Assembly (NCBI GenBank): GCA_049116315.1
Contig: JAGDZD010000009.1
Location: 62,001 to 126,000, forward strand
Direction of reading: 5' to 3'
Origin: Thalassobius sp049116315
GTDB lineage: Bacteria > Pseudomonadota > Alphaproteobacteria > Rhodobacterales > Rhodobacteraceae
Length of the DNA: 64,000 bases
The notes under the pieces were generated by a model. That model was not told the DNA's origin. It did no database searches and saw only the letters and a list, made by a program, of their open reading frames with translations. Position numbers and translations under genes: made by a program. Positions 17,434 to 25,965 of this stretch are shown in pieces. Position 1 is the first letter of the stretch, and every line of letters starts with the position of its first letter.

Positions 17434-19308
17434 TCAAATCGCTTTCACGTCGGTCATCGGCGAAAGCTGTTTGAAGATTTGCTCGACATTGATTTTGACG
17501 GAGTCACTTGCAAAGCCATTATCACGGAACACCACGCGGAGCGGTTCACGCTTTGCCAATTCGGTGACCAGGTCCTCGGTAACACCAGTGTCGAAGCATG
17601 CAACCAAGGCGTTGTCATCCACAAAAAACACCTGCTTCCCTTGGATAGTTTCGAAGGAAATTGGTAGAGTTAGGTCTACACCCCAGTCTATGAGTACCTG
17701 AAAGAGAAGGTCTTCCGAAGTTCGATCTGGCTTTACGTTGTCTATGGAATCCAAGAGGTTGGCTTGGTTTGTTTGATCTGGCGTATAGAAGACATCTGAA
17801 AGATTTGATGTGTCTATTTTCAGATACCTCAATCCCAGTTGTTCGCTACTTTGCTCGTCAGTGCTTTCCCGCCTAAGCTCTGATGATACGTTTTCTATTC
17901 TCGACAACGCCAAATCCGCGATGGTTTGCACTTGTTCTTCCGGTTTAGGAAGCAACTCAGGAATTTGAATCAGTACGTATTTGCGGTTTCCACCATCCTC
18001 AGCATTCAATTTCATTGTCGCGTGAGCTGTTGGACCACTACCTGCGAAAAAGTCCAGCACAATATCTTCGCTGTCTTTGTTCGTCCCAATTCTGATTGCG
18101 TGCATTAGTAGGCGGCTAGGTTTTACAGAGTTCAAAATGTTCTCTGTATTCTCGAACTGGACATACTTTATAAGTTCTTCCTTCGCCTCTTGCGTATGAC
18201 CAACAGTTTCGAATTTCCAAAGTGTTTGAGGTACAACTCCGTCCTTTACCTCGGAAAGAAAACGTTTGATACGAGGAACGCCATCACCATTATCTCCCCA
18301 CCAAATACGATTATCCGAATCTAATTCTTGAAAGCGATCTTTTGAAAAGCGCCAGTAAGTACCTTTGGGGTTCGAAAACGTTTTTCCCGAGGGGCTCTGA
18401 ACCTCATAGGCTCCTTTGCTGTAGTAATTCCGAGCTTGGATTGCTCCCGATAGCCAAGGACCTCTGGCGTCGTTATCGGGATTTTTGTATCGAGCGACTG
18501 ACTCTTCTGAGCGTGGCAATAGAGTAGGCTGCCACGTAGCCTTATCCTTTGCATAGACCACAATGTAGTCATGATCTTCGGAAAAATATGCGGCGGTGTT
18601 CTTAGGCGAGAACACTTTCTGCCAAATGACTGTAGCTACGAAGTTTGATGCTCCAAATATCTCATCACATACCTTGCGTAGATTATCATACTCATTGTCG
18701 TCGATGCTGATGAATATCGCTCCATCATCTTTCAATAGATTTCGAGCAAGTTTCAGTCGCGGATAGATCATAGACAACCAATCAGAGTGAAAACGTCCAT
18801 TGGCCTCTGGGTTTGCAACCAACCGGCTACCATCAAGACTTCGTTCTCCCGAAGAGAGTTCATGATCGGCCTGATTCACTGCGAAAGCGTCATGATAGAT
18901 AAAGTCGTTGCCGGTGTTGTAGGGCGGATCGACGTAGATCATTTTCACTTGCCCAAGCATTGACGCTTGAATGAGCTTCAGACCATCAAGGTTATCGCCT
19001 TCCAAAAACAGATTCTTCGCGGTCGTAAAACTCTTGCTTCGTCCTTCATCAGGTCGAAGTGTCTTGCGGACCGAGTTACCGGCTAAAGCGACTGCTTCAC
19101 GTTTGCCCGGCCAATCCAGCCGGTAGCGTTCTGCACTGCCTTCAACAATAGTTTCCGAGAGTTCCTGCCGAAGGCTGTCAAAGTCAACCGCCAAAGAGAG
19201 TTTGCCATCTTTCCCCTTCGTCTCTGTGACACATCCTGGGAATAGCTCCCGAATTTTCGCAATGTTTTCCTGAGTAATGTCAGGGCTATGCATCTTCAGT
19301 TTATCCAT
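17434..19308 (-). CDS. mod: type III DNA methyltransferase, Mod subunit (adenine-specific)
   Basis: Site-specific DNA methyltransferase of 624 aa that would protect host DNA and recognise the target for the Res subunit. Motif IV DPPYNTG is at residues 127-133 and motif I FAGSG at 421-425, the order (IV before I) of beta-class adenine methyltransferases typical for type III Mod. The region between holds the target-recognition part and is intact. I start at ATG 19308 (MDKLKMHSPDIT); 60 upstream in-frame codons overlap the previous gene in another frame and are low-complexity. Gap of 10 bp from the DUF4391 gene and 10 bp to res. Confidence 0.95.
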   Translation of the reverse strand: MDKLKMHSPDITQENIAKIRELFPGCVTETKGKDGKLSLAVDFDSLRQELSETIVEGSAERYRLDWPGKREAVALAGNSVRKTLRPDEGRSKSFTTAKNLFLEGDNLDGLKLIQASMLGQVKMIYVDPPYNTGNDFIYHDAFAVNQADHELSSGERSLDGSRLVANPEANGRFHSDWLSMIYPRLKLARNLLKDDGAIFISIDDNEYDNLRKVCDEIFGASNFVATVIWQKVFSPKNTAAYFSEDHDYIVVYAKDKATWQPTLLPRSEESVARYKNPDNDARGPWLSGAIQARNYYSKGAYEVQSPSGKTFSNPKGTYWRFSKDRFQELDSDNRIWWGDNGDGVPRIKRFLSEVKDGVVPQTLWKFETVGHTQEAKEELIKYVQFENTENILNSVKPSRLLMHAIRIGTNKDSEDIVLDFFAGSGPTAHATMKLNAEDGGNRKYVLIQIPELLPKPEEQVQTIADLALSRIENVSSELRRESTDEQSSEQLGLRYLKIDTSNLSDVFYTPDQTNQANLLDSIDNVKPDRTSEDLLFQVLIDWGVDLTLPISFETIQGKQVFFVDDNALVACFDTGVTEDLVTELAKREPLRVVFRDNGFASDSVKINVEQIFKQLSPMTDVKAI

Positions 19309-19318
19309 TGTCTTTCTC

Positions 19319-19993
19319 TCAAACCTCGGTGGCCACGCTTGATTGCATCGCGGCCAGTTCTTGTTGTGCGGTTCGCAGGGTTTTGTTGATCTCGACCCTG
19401 CGGTTGAATTGCTTCTCTTTCGCCAGTTTCGTCTTGATCCTGGCGACTTCCTTCTCCTTGGCCCGGATCGCTTCGACACGATCAACAAGGGCTTGGATGT
19501 CTTCTTCTTGTTGAGGGGAGACCGGCATGAGGGCGGTCAGGAATTTGTCGTAGAGCCCCGGCAAATCCAGGGCGACGGGAAGTGCCTCCCGCTCCGCACC
19601 TTCCTCCTGCCAGTCCGCCCAGAAGTAATCACTCACCACCCATTTGGACTTCCCGCCTTCATTGGGCCGCTTGAACGCCGCGACCGTTCGGCGTTTGGCA
19701 CCTGACACAAGCTCAAAGAGGATGGGGAAGGGAATGGCCCGATCCATTGCACGAAGCACATCTTCGCTAAGCGTGTCGCCACGTTGCTTGACCTGAAAAA
19801 CCTGTATCTCTGGAACAGCGTCAGAGCCGCCCAGATTGATGGTCTCAGGTGCAAGCTTGTAGGCCCAGGTGATCTGATCCACCTCAGCCACGAACCGCTC
19901 CTTCAGGGCTGCCCTGGCGTCTGCATGCTCGTAGATTTTGTTCTTGGGTATCACCCTGCCGAATTTGGCGGCTTGGGGGTAGGCAAACAGCAT
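19319..19993 (-). CDS. DUF4391 domain-containing protein
   Basis: Protein of 224 aa matching, from memory, the DUF4391 family, whose members commonly sit between helicase and DNA-methylase genes. The N-terminal two thirds are globular (GRVIPKNKIYEHADARAAL; VDQITWAYKLAPETINL; FPILFELVSG), and residues about 165-220 form a highly charged predicted coiled coil (VDRVEAIRAKEKEVARIK ... LRTAQQELAAMQ), suitable for bridging partners. Its ATG follows the helicase stop codon directly with no gap, and mod begins 10 bp after it, so it is an integral subunit gene of this cluster. Its biochemical role is not established as far as I know. Confidence 0.8.
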   Translation of the reverse strand: MLFAYPQAAKFGRVIPKNKIYEHADARAALKERFVAEVDQITWAYKLAPETINLGGSDAVPEIQVFQVKQRGDTLSEDVLRAMDRAIPFPILFELVSGAKRRTVAAFKRPNEGGKSKWVVSDYFWADWQEEGAEREALPVALDLPGLYDKFLTALMPVSPQQEEDIQALVDRVEAIRAKEKEVARIKTKLAKEKQFNRRVEINKTLRTAQQELAAMQSSVATEV

Positions 19994-22900
19994 CTACTCT
20001 TCCCCCACATCTTGGACGACGAGGAATGCGATAAGCTCAAAATCGTCGAGACCAGCGATGGTGTGAACAAGGGCAGAAGTCTTTCCCCCAGAGAACAGAC
20101 TGTCGATGTCCTTCTCTTCCTTCACTTCGATCATGGACCGGATCGCCTCGCTCAGAAGTTCTGAGTAAGCATCCATGTTCCGCCCGTCGTTAGTCGTGTC
20201 GTTAAACAATTTGCAGACCGCCTGAATGGGTTCTTTGTGCCCCTTGCAGCTTGAGCGGATGAGGTCGAGAAGGCGTTTGACCTCGGTATGATCGGCAATG
20301 ATCTCACCATCGTTGCCGATGTATGTCAGATAGTATGGATGCAGTCGGTTCTGTTGGTTGACGTTCACCGTGTCGTGGATGTTGCGAAGAGCGAAGATCA
20401 CGCCCGGCTGCAAACCAAGGTCAGGACGAGCAGGGATCACAGCATGCATCCCGTTGGGCACCCGTGCCAGATCACCGTTCTCTTTGATGTAGTTCAGCAA
20501 ATCCATGCGGAAGTCATTCAAGCCGAGGTCGGTAATCGACACGCCCGTTTTAACATCCTCAAGCTCGATGACTTCGTCCTGTAGTCGCTTGAGTTGGTCT
20601 TTGCGGTAGGCGATGTCTGTGCTTTTCGCGGTGAGAACGTTGTCGTCACCAGTCGCTGTGATGTCCGTAATGATCATCCGGTTCTCAACCCGTTCTTTCA
20701 GGTTGATGTACTGGTCCAGAGAGATATCCGGCCAGTAGTTCACAAGTTGGATTTGGGAGTTTGGCGAACCAATTCGGTCGATCCGACCAAACCGTTGGAT
20801 TACCCTGACCGGGTTCCAGTGAATATCGTAATTGATAAGGAAATCACAATCCTGAAGGTTCTGCCCTTCCGAGATACAGTCCGTCCCGATCAGAACATCA
20901 AGCTCCGACGGATCGTCCGGCATGATCAGTGACTTTTCTTTCGAACGCGGAGAGAACAGCGTCAGAACAGACTGGAAGTCGTAACTCTTGGGGAGAGTTG
21001 TTTTGGGTCCGTCTGATCCCGTGACCCGTCCCGTGTGCAAACCTCGTTCCTTCAATATGGCCGGAGCGATGTTCTTGAACAGGTAGTTCGCAGTGTCGGC
21101 GAAAGCCGTGAATACGATTACCTTTTTGTTGCCAGGATTAAGAGGGTTGTCGAGTTTTTCTTCGATCAGTTGTTTGAGATGTTGGAGCTTGGTGTCGTCC
21201 TCTGGTGCAACTTTTTCCATGGAGACGATTAGCTCATCGATCAAAAACTTGTCGGCTTGAAGGTCGTGCTTCCACGACGGTAGGTCCATGTCGCCTAAGC
21301 TGATTTTGACCTTTTTGCCGACGGTAAACTCATCAAACCCGTTCAGGTCATCATCATCTGCATCAATGACTTCCACATCGACCAAAGGGTCAGTGAGTTC
21401 ACCAGTACCACCGGCCTCCTCGAAGTCATCAATAGCTGTTAGTGTCCGGTTTATGTTGCCCGCCAGAGCCTTGAGAGTGAGGCGAAACGCTTCGACCGAG
21501 CTTTCAAGACGCTTGAGCAAATTGGTGGTCATCAGAGCCTGAAGGCTGCGTTCGCGGTCAAGTTGGCGAAGCTTGCCACGACCGCCTTCCACCGAAGTGT
21601 CGTACATTTCCTCATACTTGGCCATGCGGCTCGGCAGGATGTAACTGATAGGAGCGTAAACAGCGAGTTTGAGCACAGACAACTGAGTGAAGATATCATT
21701 CAAACCCATCACATCGTCACGGTCTGTAATGGGACAGTGAAAGGACTTCGGCTTCAGGCGTGTTGGGAACTGACCAATATCCTTGGTGTCATAGAATGTG
21801 GTGATGTGCTTTCGGGAGCGGGCGATTGTGACAGCATCCAAAAGCTCAAAGAAGTCAAAATCCAGCGATTTCAGGATAGACGCAGCGGTTCTATCTTCTG
21901 GCGGAAGGTCAGCCCAATTGTTGAAGGCACGTTGAGCCCTCTTGAAAATTTCTTCAACGCTGTTCTTGGTTTTTAGGTTCTTGCTCAGAGTTTCAGATTG
22001 CCCCTCATATGCGAGAGCCAATTGGTTGCGTAGATCAGTGAACCTGTTGTTCACGGGTGTCGCCGACAACATGAGAACCTTGGTCTTCACACCGTCTTTG
22101 ACAACCATGTTCATCAAACGCTGGTATCGCGTTTCGCGATCCTTGTAGACATCGTTGTTGCGGAAGTTGTGGCTCTCATCGATCACAACAAGATCGTAGT
22201 TGCCCCAGTTGACTCGATTGAGGGGAATTCCAAAGCTCTCGCCTGATGTACGAGACAAGTCAGTGTGGCAAAGCACATCGTAGTTGAAACGATCTTTGGC
22301 GAAGAGATTGGTCTTCAGGTTCGTGTTGTAGTTACGCCAGTTGTCAGCAAGCTTTTTAGGACACAGAACCAAGACCGCTCGGTTGCGAAGTTCGTAGTAT
22401 TTGACCACCGCTAGAGCGGTAAAGGTTTTTCCAAGACCAACGCTGTCCGCCAGGATACACCCATTATGCGTTTCCAGCTTGTTAATGATGCCTGTGGCGG
22501 CGTCGCGTTGATAATTGAACAGCTTGTTCCAAACCAAACTATCCTTGTACCCAGTTAAGTCATTTGGAAGCACGTCCTCGTCAACTTCATCAAGAAAGTC
22601 GCTGAAGATGTTGTAGAGCATCAGGAAGTAAATTCGTTCGGGGGAATTTTCCTGATAGACTGACTCGATGTAATCACAGATCGAACTCGTAACGTCGCGA
22701 ACCTTTTCGGCGTCGCTCCAAATCTCGTTGAACAATTGTAAGTACATGTTCGTGTGAGCGGGTTCATCGAACTCTGTGACAAAGTTCGAGACAGTGTTGC
22801 CTTGCTGGTATCCAAGGTCAGGTGCTGTAAAGCCGCTGATCGGCATATAGGAAGTTGCAGCGTTATCCGTTCCAGCATGAATGAATTGCTGCATTTCTGC

Positions 22901-23272
22901 TTTGGTCGTGTTGGACTTGAACGTCGCCTTCTTTCTGATCCAGTCGGCACATTCCCGTGCAATTGCACGTTGGTTTAGTTTGTTCCGCAGTTGGATTTCA
23001 AACTCTGTTCCGTAGACTGAGTTTTCACCTGTCTCTTTTGGAATGAAGAACTCTCTGCGTTCCTTGCGGATTTTGTCCGTCACCTCGCTCGGTACAAAGG
23101 TTGGAGTGGTAAAGACGAACTGAACTGCTTCAACTTTAGAGAGTTCGGATTTCAAGGCTTCAAACGCATAAATGGAAAAACACGATGCCGCGATCTTTAG
23201 GCGAGACCCAGGCCCCAAGTTTCCACGTAACTCATCACCCAAAAGCGTCGAGGAATTGTCGATAATCTTCAC
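19994..23272 (-). CDS. SNF2-family helicase with PLD-like N-terminal region, R-M associated
   Basis: Large superfamily 2 ATPase of 1092 aa. The first 250 residues resemble the PLD-like N-terminal region of similar helicases (SRLKIAASCFSIYAFEAL) but without a visible HKD motif. The motor has ILADSVGLGKTFTALAVV (Walker A at 276-283), LVVIDESHNFRN (DESH at 365-368), LMLSATPVNNR, GTDCISEGQNLQDCDFLIN and IQRFGRIDRIGSPN (motif VI). The start is GTG at 23272: GGAGGTG at 23277-23283 sits four bases upstream, whereas the longer frame begins with a TTG at 23332 without such a site. First structural gene of the helicase-DUF4391-mod-res operon; probably part of an extended defence complex. Confidence 0.85.
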   Translation of the reverse strand: MKIIDNSSTLLGDELRGNLGPGSRLKIAASCFSIYAFEALKSELSKVEAVQFVFTTPTFVPSEVTDKIRKERREFFIPKETGENSVYGTEFEIQLRNKLNQRAIARECADWIRKKATFKSNTTKAEMQQFIHAGTDNAATSYMPISGFTAPDLGYQQGNTVSNFVTEFDEPAHTNMYLQLFNEIWSDAEKVRDVTSSICDYIESVYQENSPERIYFLMLYNIFSDFLDEVDEDVLPNDLTGYKDSLVWNKLFNYQRDAATGIINKLETHNGCILADSVGLGKTFTALAVVKYYELRNRAVLVLCPKKLADNWRNYNTNLKTNLFAKDRFNYDVLCHTDLSRTSGESFGIPLNRVNWGNYDLVVIDESHNFRNNDVYKDRETRYQRLMNMVVKDGVKTKVLMLSATPVNNRFTDLRNQLALAYEGQSETLSKNLKTKNSVEEIFKRAQRAFNNWADLPPEDRTAASILKSLDFDFFELLDAVTIARSRKHITTFYDTKDIGQFPTRLKPKSFHCPITDRDDVMGLNDIFTQLSVLKLAVYAPISYILPSRMAKYEEMYDTSVEGGRGKLRQLDRERSLQALMTTNLLKRLESSVEAFRLTLKALAGNINRTLTAIDDFEEAGGTGELTDPLVDVEVIDADDDDLNGFDEFTVGKKVKISLGDMDLPSWKHDLQADKFLIDELIVSMEKVAPEDDTKLQHLKQLIEEKLDNPLNPGNKKVIVFTAFADTANYLFKNIAPAILKERGLHTGRVTGSDGPKTTLPKSYDFQSVLTLFSPRSKEKSLIMPDDPSELDVLIGTDCISEGQNLQDCDFLINYDIHWNPVRVIQRFGRIDRIGSPNSQIQLVNYWPDISLDQYINLKERVENRMIITDITATGDDNVLTAKSTDIAYRKDQLKRLQDEVIELEDVKTGVSITDLGLNDFRMDLLNYIKENGDLARVPNGMHAVIPARPDLGLQPGVIFALRNIHDTVNVNQQNRLHPYYLTYIGNDGEIIADHTEVKRLLDLIRSSCKGHKEPIQAVCKLFNDTTNDGRNMDAYSELLSEAIRSMIEVKEEKDIDSLFSGGKTSALVHTIAGLDDFELIAFLVVQDVGEE

Positions 23273-23363
23273 TTGGCACCTCCAACAAAGCTCGATTGTC
23301 TGTTGATCTGGTGACAGATAGTCGTCTTGCAAAAATGCGTTCTGACGAACGCTATAGCTTCGT

Positions 23364-23786
23364 TCATCGTGAATCTCTCTTGGTCAAAATACTAATGAGG
23401 TCTCGGTACCGTGTCGGATTGAACTCGGCTCCAGATTCCCATGCGGCCACCGATTCCTGTCGAAAGATTGCCAGAATGGTATCGCGTATAGTTTCTGGAG
23501 ATGGCCGGGTTTCCTGGCCCTGAAGAACGTCTTCAACGAATGTGATGACCTGACCCAGACGGTTCAGGTCTTCTTCGGCAAGAGCGTTCACAACGGCCCC
23601 ATCCAAGAGCTTCGATGGCGACACACCATAAAGCCGTGCCAGATCAATCAGCCGCTGCGAGGACACGGCAGTATCCCCGGTTTCAATGCGGCTCAACGAG
23701 CTTTGGTTGATACCAAGCTTCTCAGCAGCCTGAGCCGTTGTTAGGCCCGCGTCCAGCCTCGCCTTTTTGAGATCGTCGTGAAGCAC
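23364..23786 (-). CDS. XRE-family transcriptional regulator of the R-M cluster
   Basis: Regulator of 140 aa with an N-terminal Cro/CI helix-turn-helix: LKKARLDAGLTTAQAAEKLGI then NQSSLSRIETGD. The C-terminal part (about 70-140) is helical and probably a dimerisation or sensing domain; no known domain is recognised. GTG at 23786 is preferred (GGGGG five bases upstream); a TTG directly before it is possible. It lies 91 bp upstream of the helicase gene on the same strand and opposite a second small HTH gene, with two palindromes between them. It likely represses or times expression of the restriction cluster, as C proteins do; this is inference. Confidence 0.82.
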   Translation of the reverse strand: MLHDDLKKARLDAGLTTAQAAEKLGINQSSLSRIETGDTAVSSQRLIDLARLYGVSPSKLLDGAVVNALAEEDLNRLGQVITFVEDVLQGQETRPSPETIRDTILAIFRQESVAAWESGAEFNPTRYRDLISILTKRDSR

Positions 23787-23820
23787 CAAAACCCCCAGAA
23801 CATCTGTGCGTCGTCAATAA

Positions 23821-23833
23821 TGCACGAAATGCA
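23821..23833. promoter_or_regulatory. putative operator 1 (TGCA-N5-TGCA)
   Basis: TGCACGAAATGCA lies 34 bp upstream of the XRE gene start. Its ends match the palindrome at 23887-23899, centre to centre 66 bp. Likely binding site of one of the two divergent HTH proteins. Confidence 0.5.
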
Positions 23834-23886
23834 ATGAGATTGAAGTGCAATTTGGCAGGTGCGCAACTTTAGGTATTTTCGAATCA

Positions 23887-23899
23887 TGCATAATATGCA
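23887..23899. promoter_or_regulatory. putative operator 2, perfect palindrome
   Basis: TGCATAATATGCA is a perfect palindrome around its central base and ends 11 bp before the ATG of the small HTH gene at 23911, where binding would block its translation start region or promoter. Confidence 0.55.
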
Positions 23900-23910
23900 A
23901 ATTTCGCAAA

Positions 23911-24123
23911 ATGACGCTAGATGATTACCTGACCACCAACAAGATATCTGGGCCAAAGTTCGCTCAGCGGATCAATGTCGATCCCGCCACGATCTACAGG
24001 ATCAGGCGTGGCCAGGTGGTGCCACATCGCCAAACCATGCAGGCCATCATCGCGGCTAGTGATGGTGACATTAGCGTTGAAGACCTTGTGCAAATCGATC
24101 AACCGACAAAGAAGGAGACCTGA
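23911..24123 (+). CDS. small Cro/CI-type helix-turn-helix protein
   Basis: Protein of 70 aa made almost entirely of an XRE-type helix-turn-helix: MTLDDYLTTNKISGPKFAQRI, then VDPATIYRIRRGQVVPHRQTM, and SVEDLVQID. The frame is open upstream to 23845, but the ATG at 23911 is where the fold begins. It is divergent from the XRE regulator of the restriction cluster, sharing a 124-bp control region with two palindromes; the pair resembles a Cro/CI-like switch. The following gene starts directly after its stop. Confidence 0.75.
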   Translation: MTLDDYLTTNKISGPKFAQRINVDPATIYRIRRGQVVPHRQTMQAIIAASDGDISVEDLVQIDQPTKKET

Positions 24124-24420
24124 TTGACCGCTGAAGCCCTTGCCCTGATTGCCGCATATTTTCTGTGCTCGGAAACTGCCGAGATACGAGTTCCGACCCA
24201 GGCTGAAGCCGTAGCCTGTGTTGATACCTACACAGACGTTAAACTGTTGTTCATCGATGGTGTGACCCGTGATGACTACGACGCATTGTCCACTCGTGAA
24301 CAAGTCGAAGTAAACCAGACCGCCTATCTGGCCTACGTGGCCTGGAAAGACGCCAATACTGATCTGGTGAAAAAGCTGGAGCGAGATGCCCAGGTCCAGA
24401 TCGCCAACACTGGCTGCTGA
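24124..24420 (+). CDS. hypothetical protein, possibly exported
   Basis: Unrecognised 98-aa product starting with TTG at 24124, immediately after the stop of the small HTH gene; AAGGAGA at 24113-24119 is suitably placed. The N-terminus is hydrophobic (ALALIAAYFLCSETAEI), which could be a weak signal peptide, and the rest is acidic and helical (STREQVEVNQTAYLAYVAWKDAN). Co-transcription with the HTH gene is likely. No function can be assigned. Confidence 0.5.
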   Translation: MTAEALALIAAYFLCSETAEIRVPTQAEAVACVDTYTDVKLLFIDGVTRDDYDALSTREQVEVNQTAYLAYVAWKDANTDLVKKLERDAQVQIANTGC

Positions 24421-24512
24421 TCCCTCGCAACAATTGCGCCCACTGACCCGCCTCGTTTTTCAAATAGAGGTGGGTCACCGTTTGTGACAAAAAGTTGGAG
24501 GAGCGTTTTTTC

Positions 24513-24902
24513 GTGACAAATGAAATTGAAGTCGTTGTGGATATCGATGCCACTGAGGAAGAAAAACAGGCCATTTACCAAAGGCTGCTCAAACGAAATA
24601 TGATCCGGCGTGAGACCGGCTTACCGCCCCTTGATATCAAAGCCAGCTATGTACGGCAGGTACGAAAGCTTGAAGATCAGCGTTACAACGCAGCCATAGA
24701 ACCGCACCTGGCAGCAGCGTATGAGCGTTATCCATCCGAAAACGGGATCACAGCCCGGCTGAAACAACACTGCAATGTCATCAGCTATGCAGAGAGCTTA
24801 GCACGTGTCCCAGTGCACCAGAAGCGACCGGTTAGTTTCGTCGATTTCATGAAGCTATACACTGGCGGTGGACTGCCTCTGGTGCCCCTGAAGAGAACCT
24901 GA
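24513..24902 (+). CDS. hypothetical protein
   Basis: Unrecognised 129-aa cytoplasmic protein, charged and helical, with EIEVVVDIDATEEEKQAIYQ at the start and several Arg/Lys-rich stretches. The start is GTG at 24513, nine bases after GGAGGAG (24497-24503). It lies 92 bp after the previous gene and 56 bp before the next and is probably part of the same small cargo operon. No motif indicates a role. Confidence 0.55.
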   Translation: MTNEIEVVVDIDATEEEKQAIYQRLLKRNMIRRETGLPPLDIKASYVRQVRKLEDQRYNAAIEPHLAAAYERYPSENGITARLKQHCNVISYAESLARVPVHQKRPVSFVDFMKLYTGGGLPLVPLKRT

Positions 24903-24958
24903 CGCGTTCCTGAACGGTCCTGCCCAAATACCGGTGAACTAAAACAAGGATCACCATC

Positions 24959-25357
24959 ATGATGTATTCACTTCACCCCACCGACCTCAAACCCGACGCC
25001 CACCGCGTTGCGCCGCATCCGTTGGTGCCCCAGGCCCAGTTCCATCCTGCTGGTGTGTTCCTACCCGCCGATGTGGCCGGTTTCCTGGAAAGCCATGACG
25101 TATATCCCCGCCCTGATCTGAACCGTTGGCACGTGTCGATCTGGAATACCGAGACCGATGATGTCACCACCGCCGCGCAGGCCAGCTTCGTATGGGATTA
25201 CCAGCGGGTGATTTGCGAGGCTGTTGAGGTGCAGGATGATTATCACCCCCTCAATCTGGAGCCCTACATCATGCAGCTAGGATATGGACTCTGGGGCATT
25301 GCCTACGATGCGGAAAAGCACCCACCACATACCTACGACGATCTGTTTCCATCTTGA
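24959..25357 (+). CDS. hypothetical protein
   Basis: Unrecognised 132-aa protein rich in His, Pro, Tyr and Trp, with LNRWHVSIWNTETDD and VWDYQRVICEAVEVQDDYHPL in the centre. AAGGA (24946-24950) precedes two adjacent ATG codons at 24959 and 24962. No signal peptide or membrane segment. It ends the row of small genes that follow the divergent HTH pair. Confidence 0.55.
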   Translation: MMYSLHPTDLKPDAHRVAPHPLVPQAQFHPAGVFLPADVAGFLESHDVYPRPDLNRWHVSIWNTETDDVTTAAQASFVWDYQRVICEAVEVQDDYHPLNLEPYIMQLGYGLWGIAYDAEKHPPHTYDDLFPS

Positions 25358-25465
25358 TCTGAAGCGGATTTGATCGACATTCACTATCACCGATCCGGGT
25401 GCATGATTGGTATCCATGCCGCTCCGCTATGTTGTGTCGTTTGTGCGTTGAGCCTCGGATCGGTT

Positions 25466-25651
25466 TCACTGATTGGTCGTATCCACTGCTTGTAGGTTTC
25501 CGCCTTCCTCAGGCAAGTGATCGAACCAGAATTCAACAGCTTCATCCAAGAGTGGTCCTAGCGGTACGTGAGATGTAGATTTGACTTCTTGAAGCTTGGC
25601 GTAAGTGGATTTCTTAACTGATCTGACGGTGATTTGTTTGCGTTCGTTCAT
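25466..25651 (-). CDS. small ribbon-helix-helix-like protein
   Basis: Product of 61 aa: MNERKQITVRSVKKSTYAKL begins like a ribbon-helix-helix (Arc/CopG-like) DNA-binding strand and helix, followed by a second helix (LGPLLDEAVEFWFDHLPEEG). The ATG at 25651 has GGAGGT eight bases upstream, strong support for this start over the in-frame codon at 25666. No toxin partner is evident next to it. Could be an orphan antitoxin or an element regulator. Confidence 0.6.
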   Translation of the reverse strand: MNERKQITVRSVKKSTYAKLQEVKSTSHVPLGPLLDEAVEFWFDHLPEEGGNLQAVDTTNQ

Positions 25652-25803
25652 GGCTGATACCTCCAAAGATATTTAGCATTTCAGTCGTCTTGCAGCTTCA
25701 TTTGTGAAGAACGAATTTGCCAAATTAACATTTTTCCAAATACCACCTGATCAAAGTGAAAATGTGCTCCTAAATACTCAGCCGAAAAGTGCATGGCACT
25801 TGA

Positions 25804-25965
25804 ATTGCATGTTTAGAGGAAACGCAGTTGCGGGCACTGGGGATCATCACGAAGTACATGGGGCATGGCCGAGTAGCTATGGCCTGTTTGGTGTATGGTG
25901 ACAGCCTGGCATCGTCAATTGTGTCTCACCCTATAGTCAGGGTTTTACACATGGTGGGCCGATGA
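25804..25965 (+). pseudogene. possible remnant of a tyrosine recombinase C-terminus
   Basis: The frame after the TGA at 25801 reads ETQLRALGIITKYMGHG and then RVAMACLVYGDSL (25816-25908). This fits the LGHssiatTldvYghL box of tyrosine recombinases, which carries the second catalytic His and the nucleophile Tyr. No upstream part or start codon is visible, so it would be a decayed fragment of an older integrase. It overlaps the start of the serine-recombinase gene by 4 bp. Short; could be coincidence. Confidence 0.4.

Noticed and set aside
14385..23786. BREX or DISARM system
   Set aside because: No PglZ, BrxC, BrxL, DrmA or DrmB-like gene is present; mod and res carry classical type III motifs, so the core is a type III R-M system.
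25704..25901. 65-codon plus-strand frame
   Set aside because: No ribosome site or domain; a different frame of the same DNA carries the recombinase-like remnant, which is the better reading.
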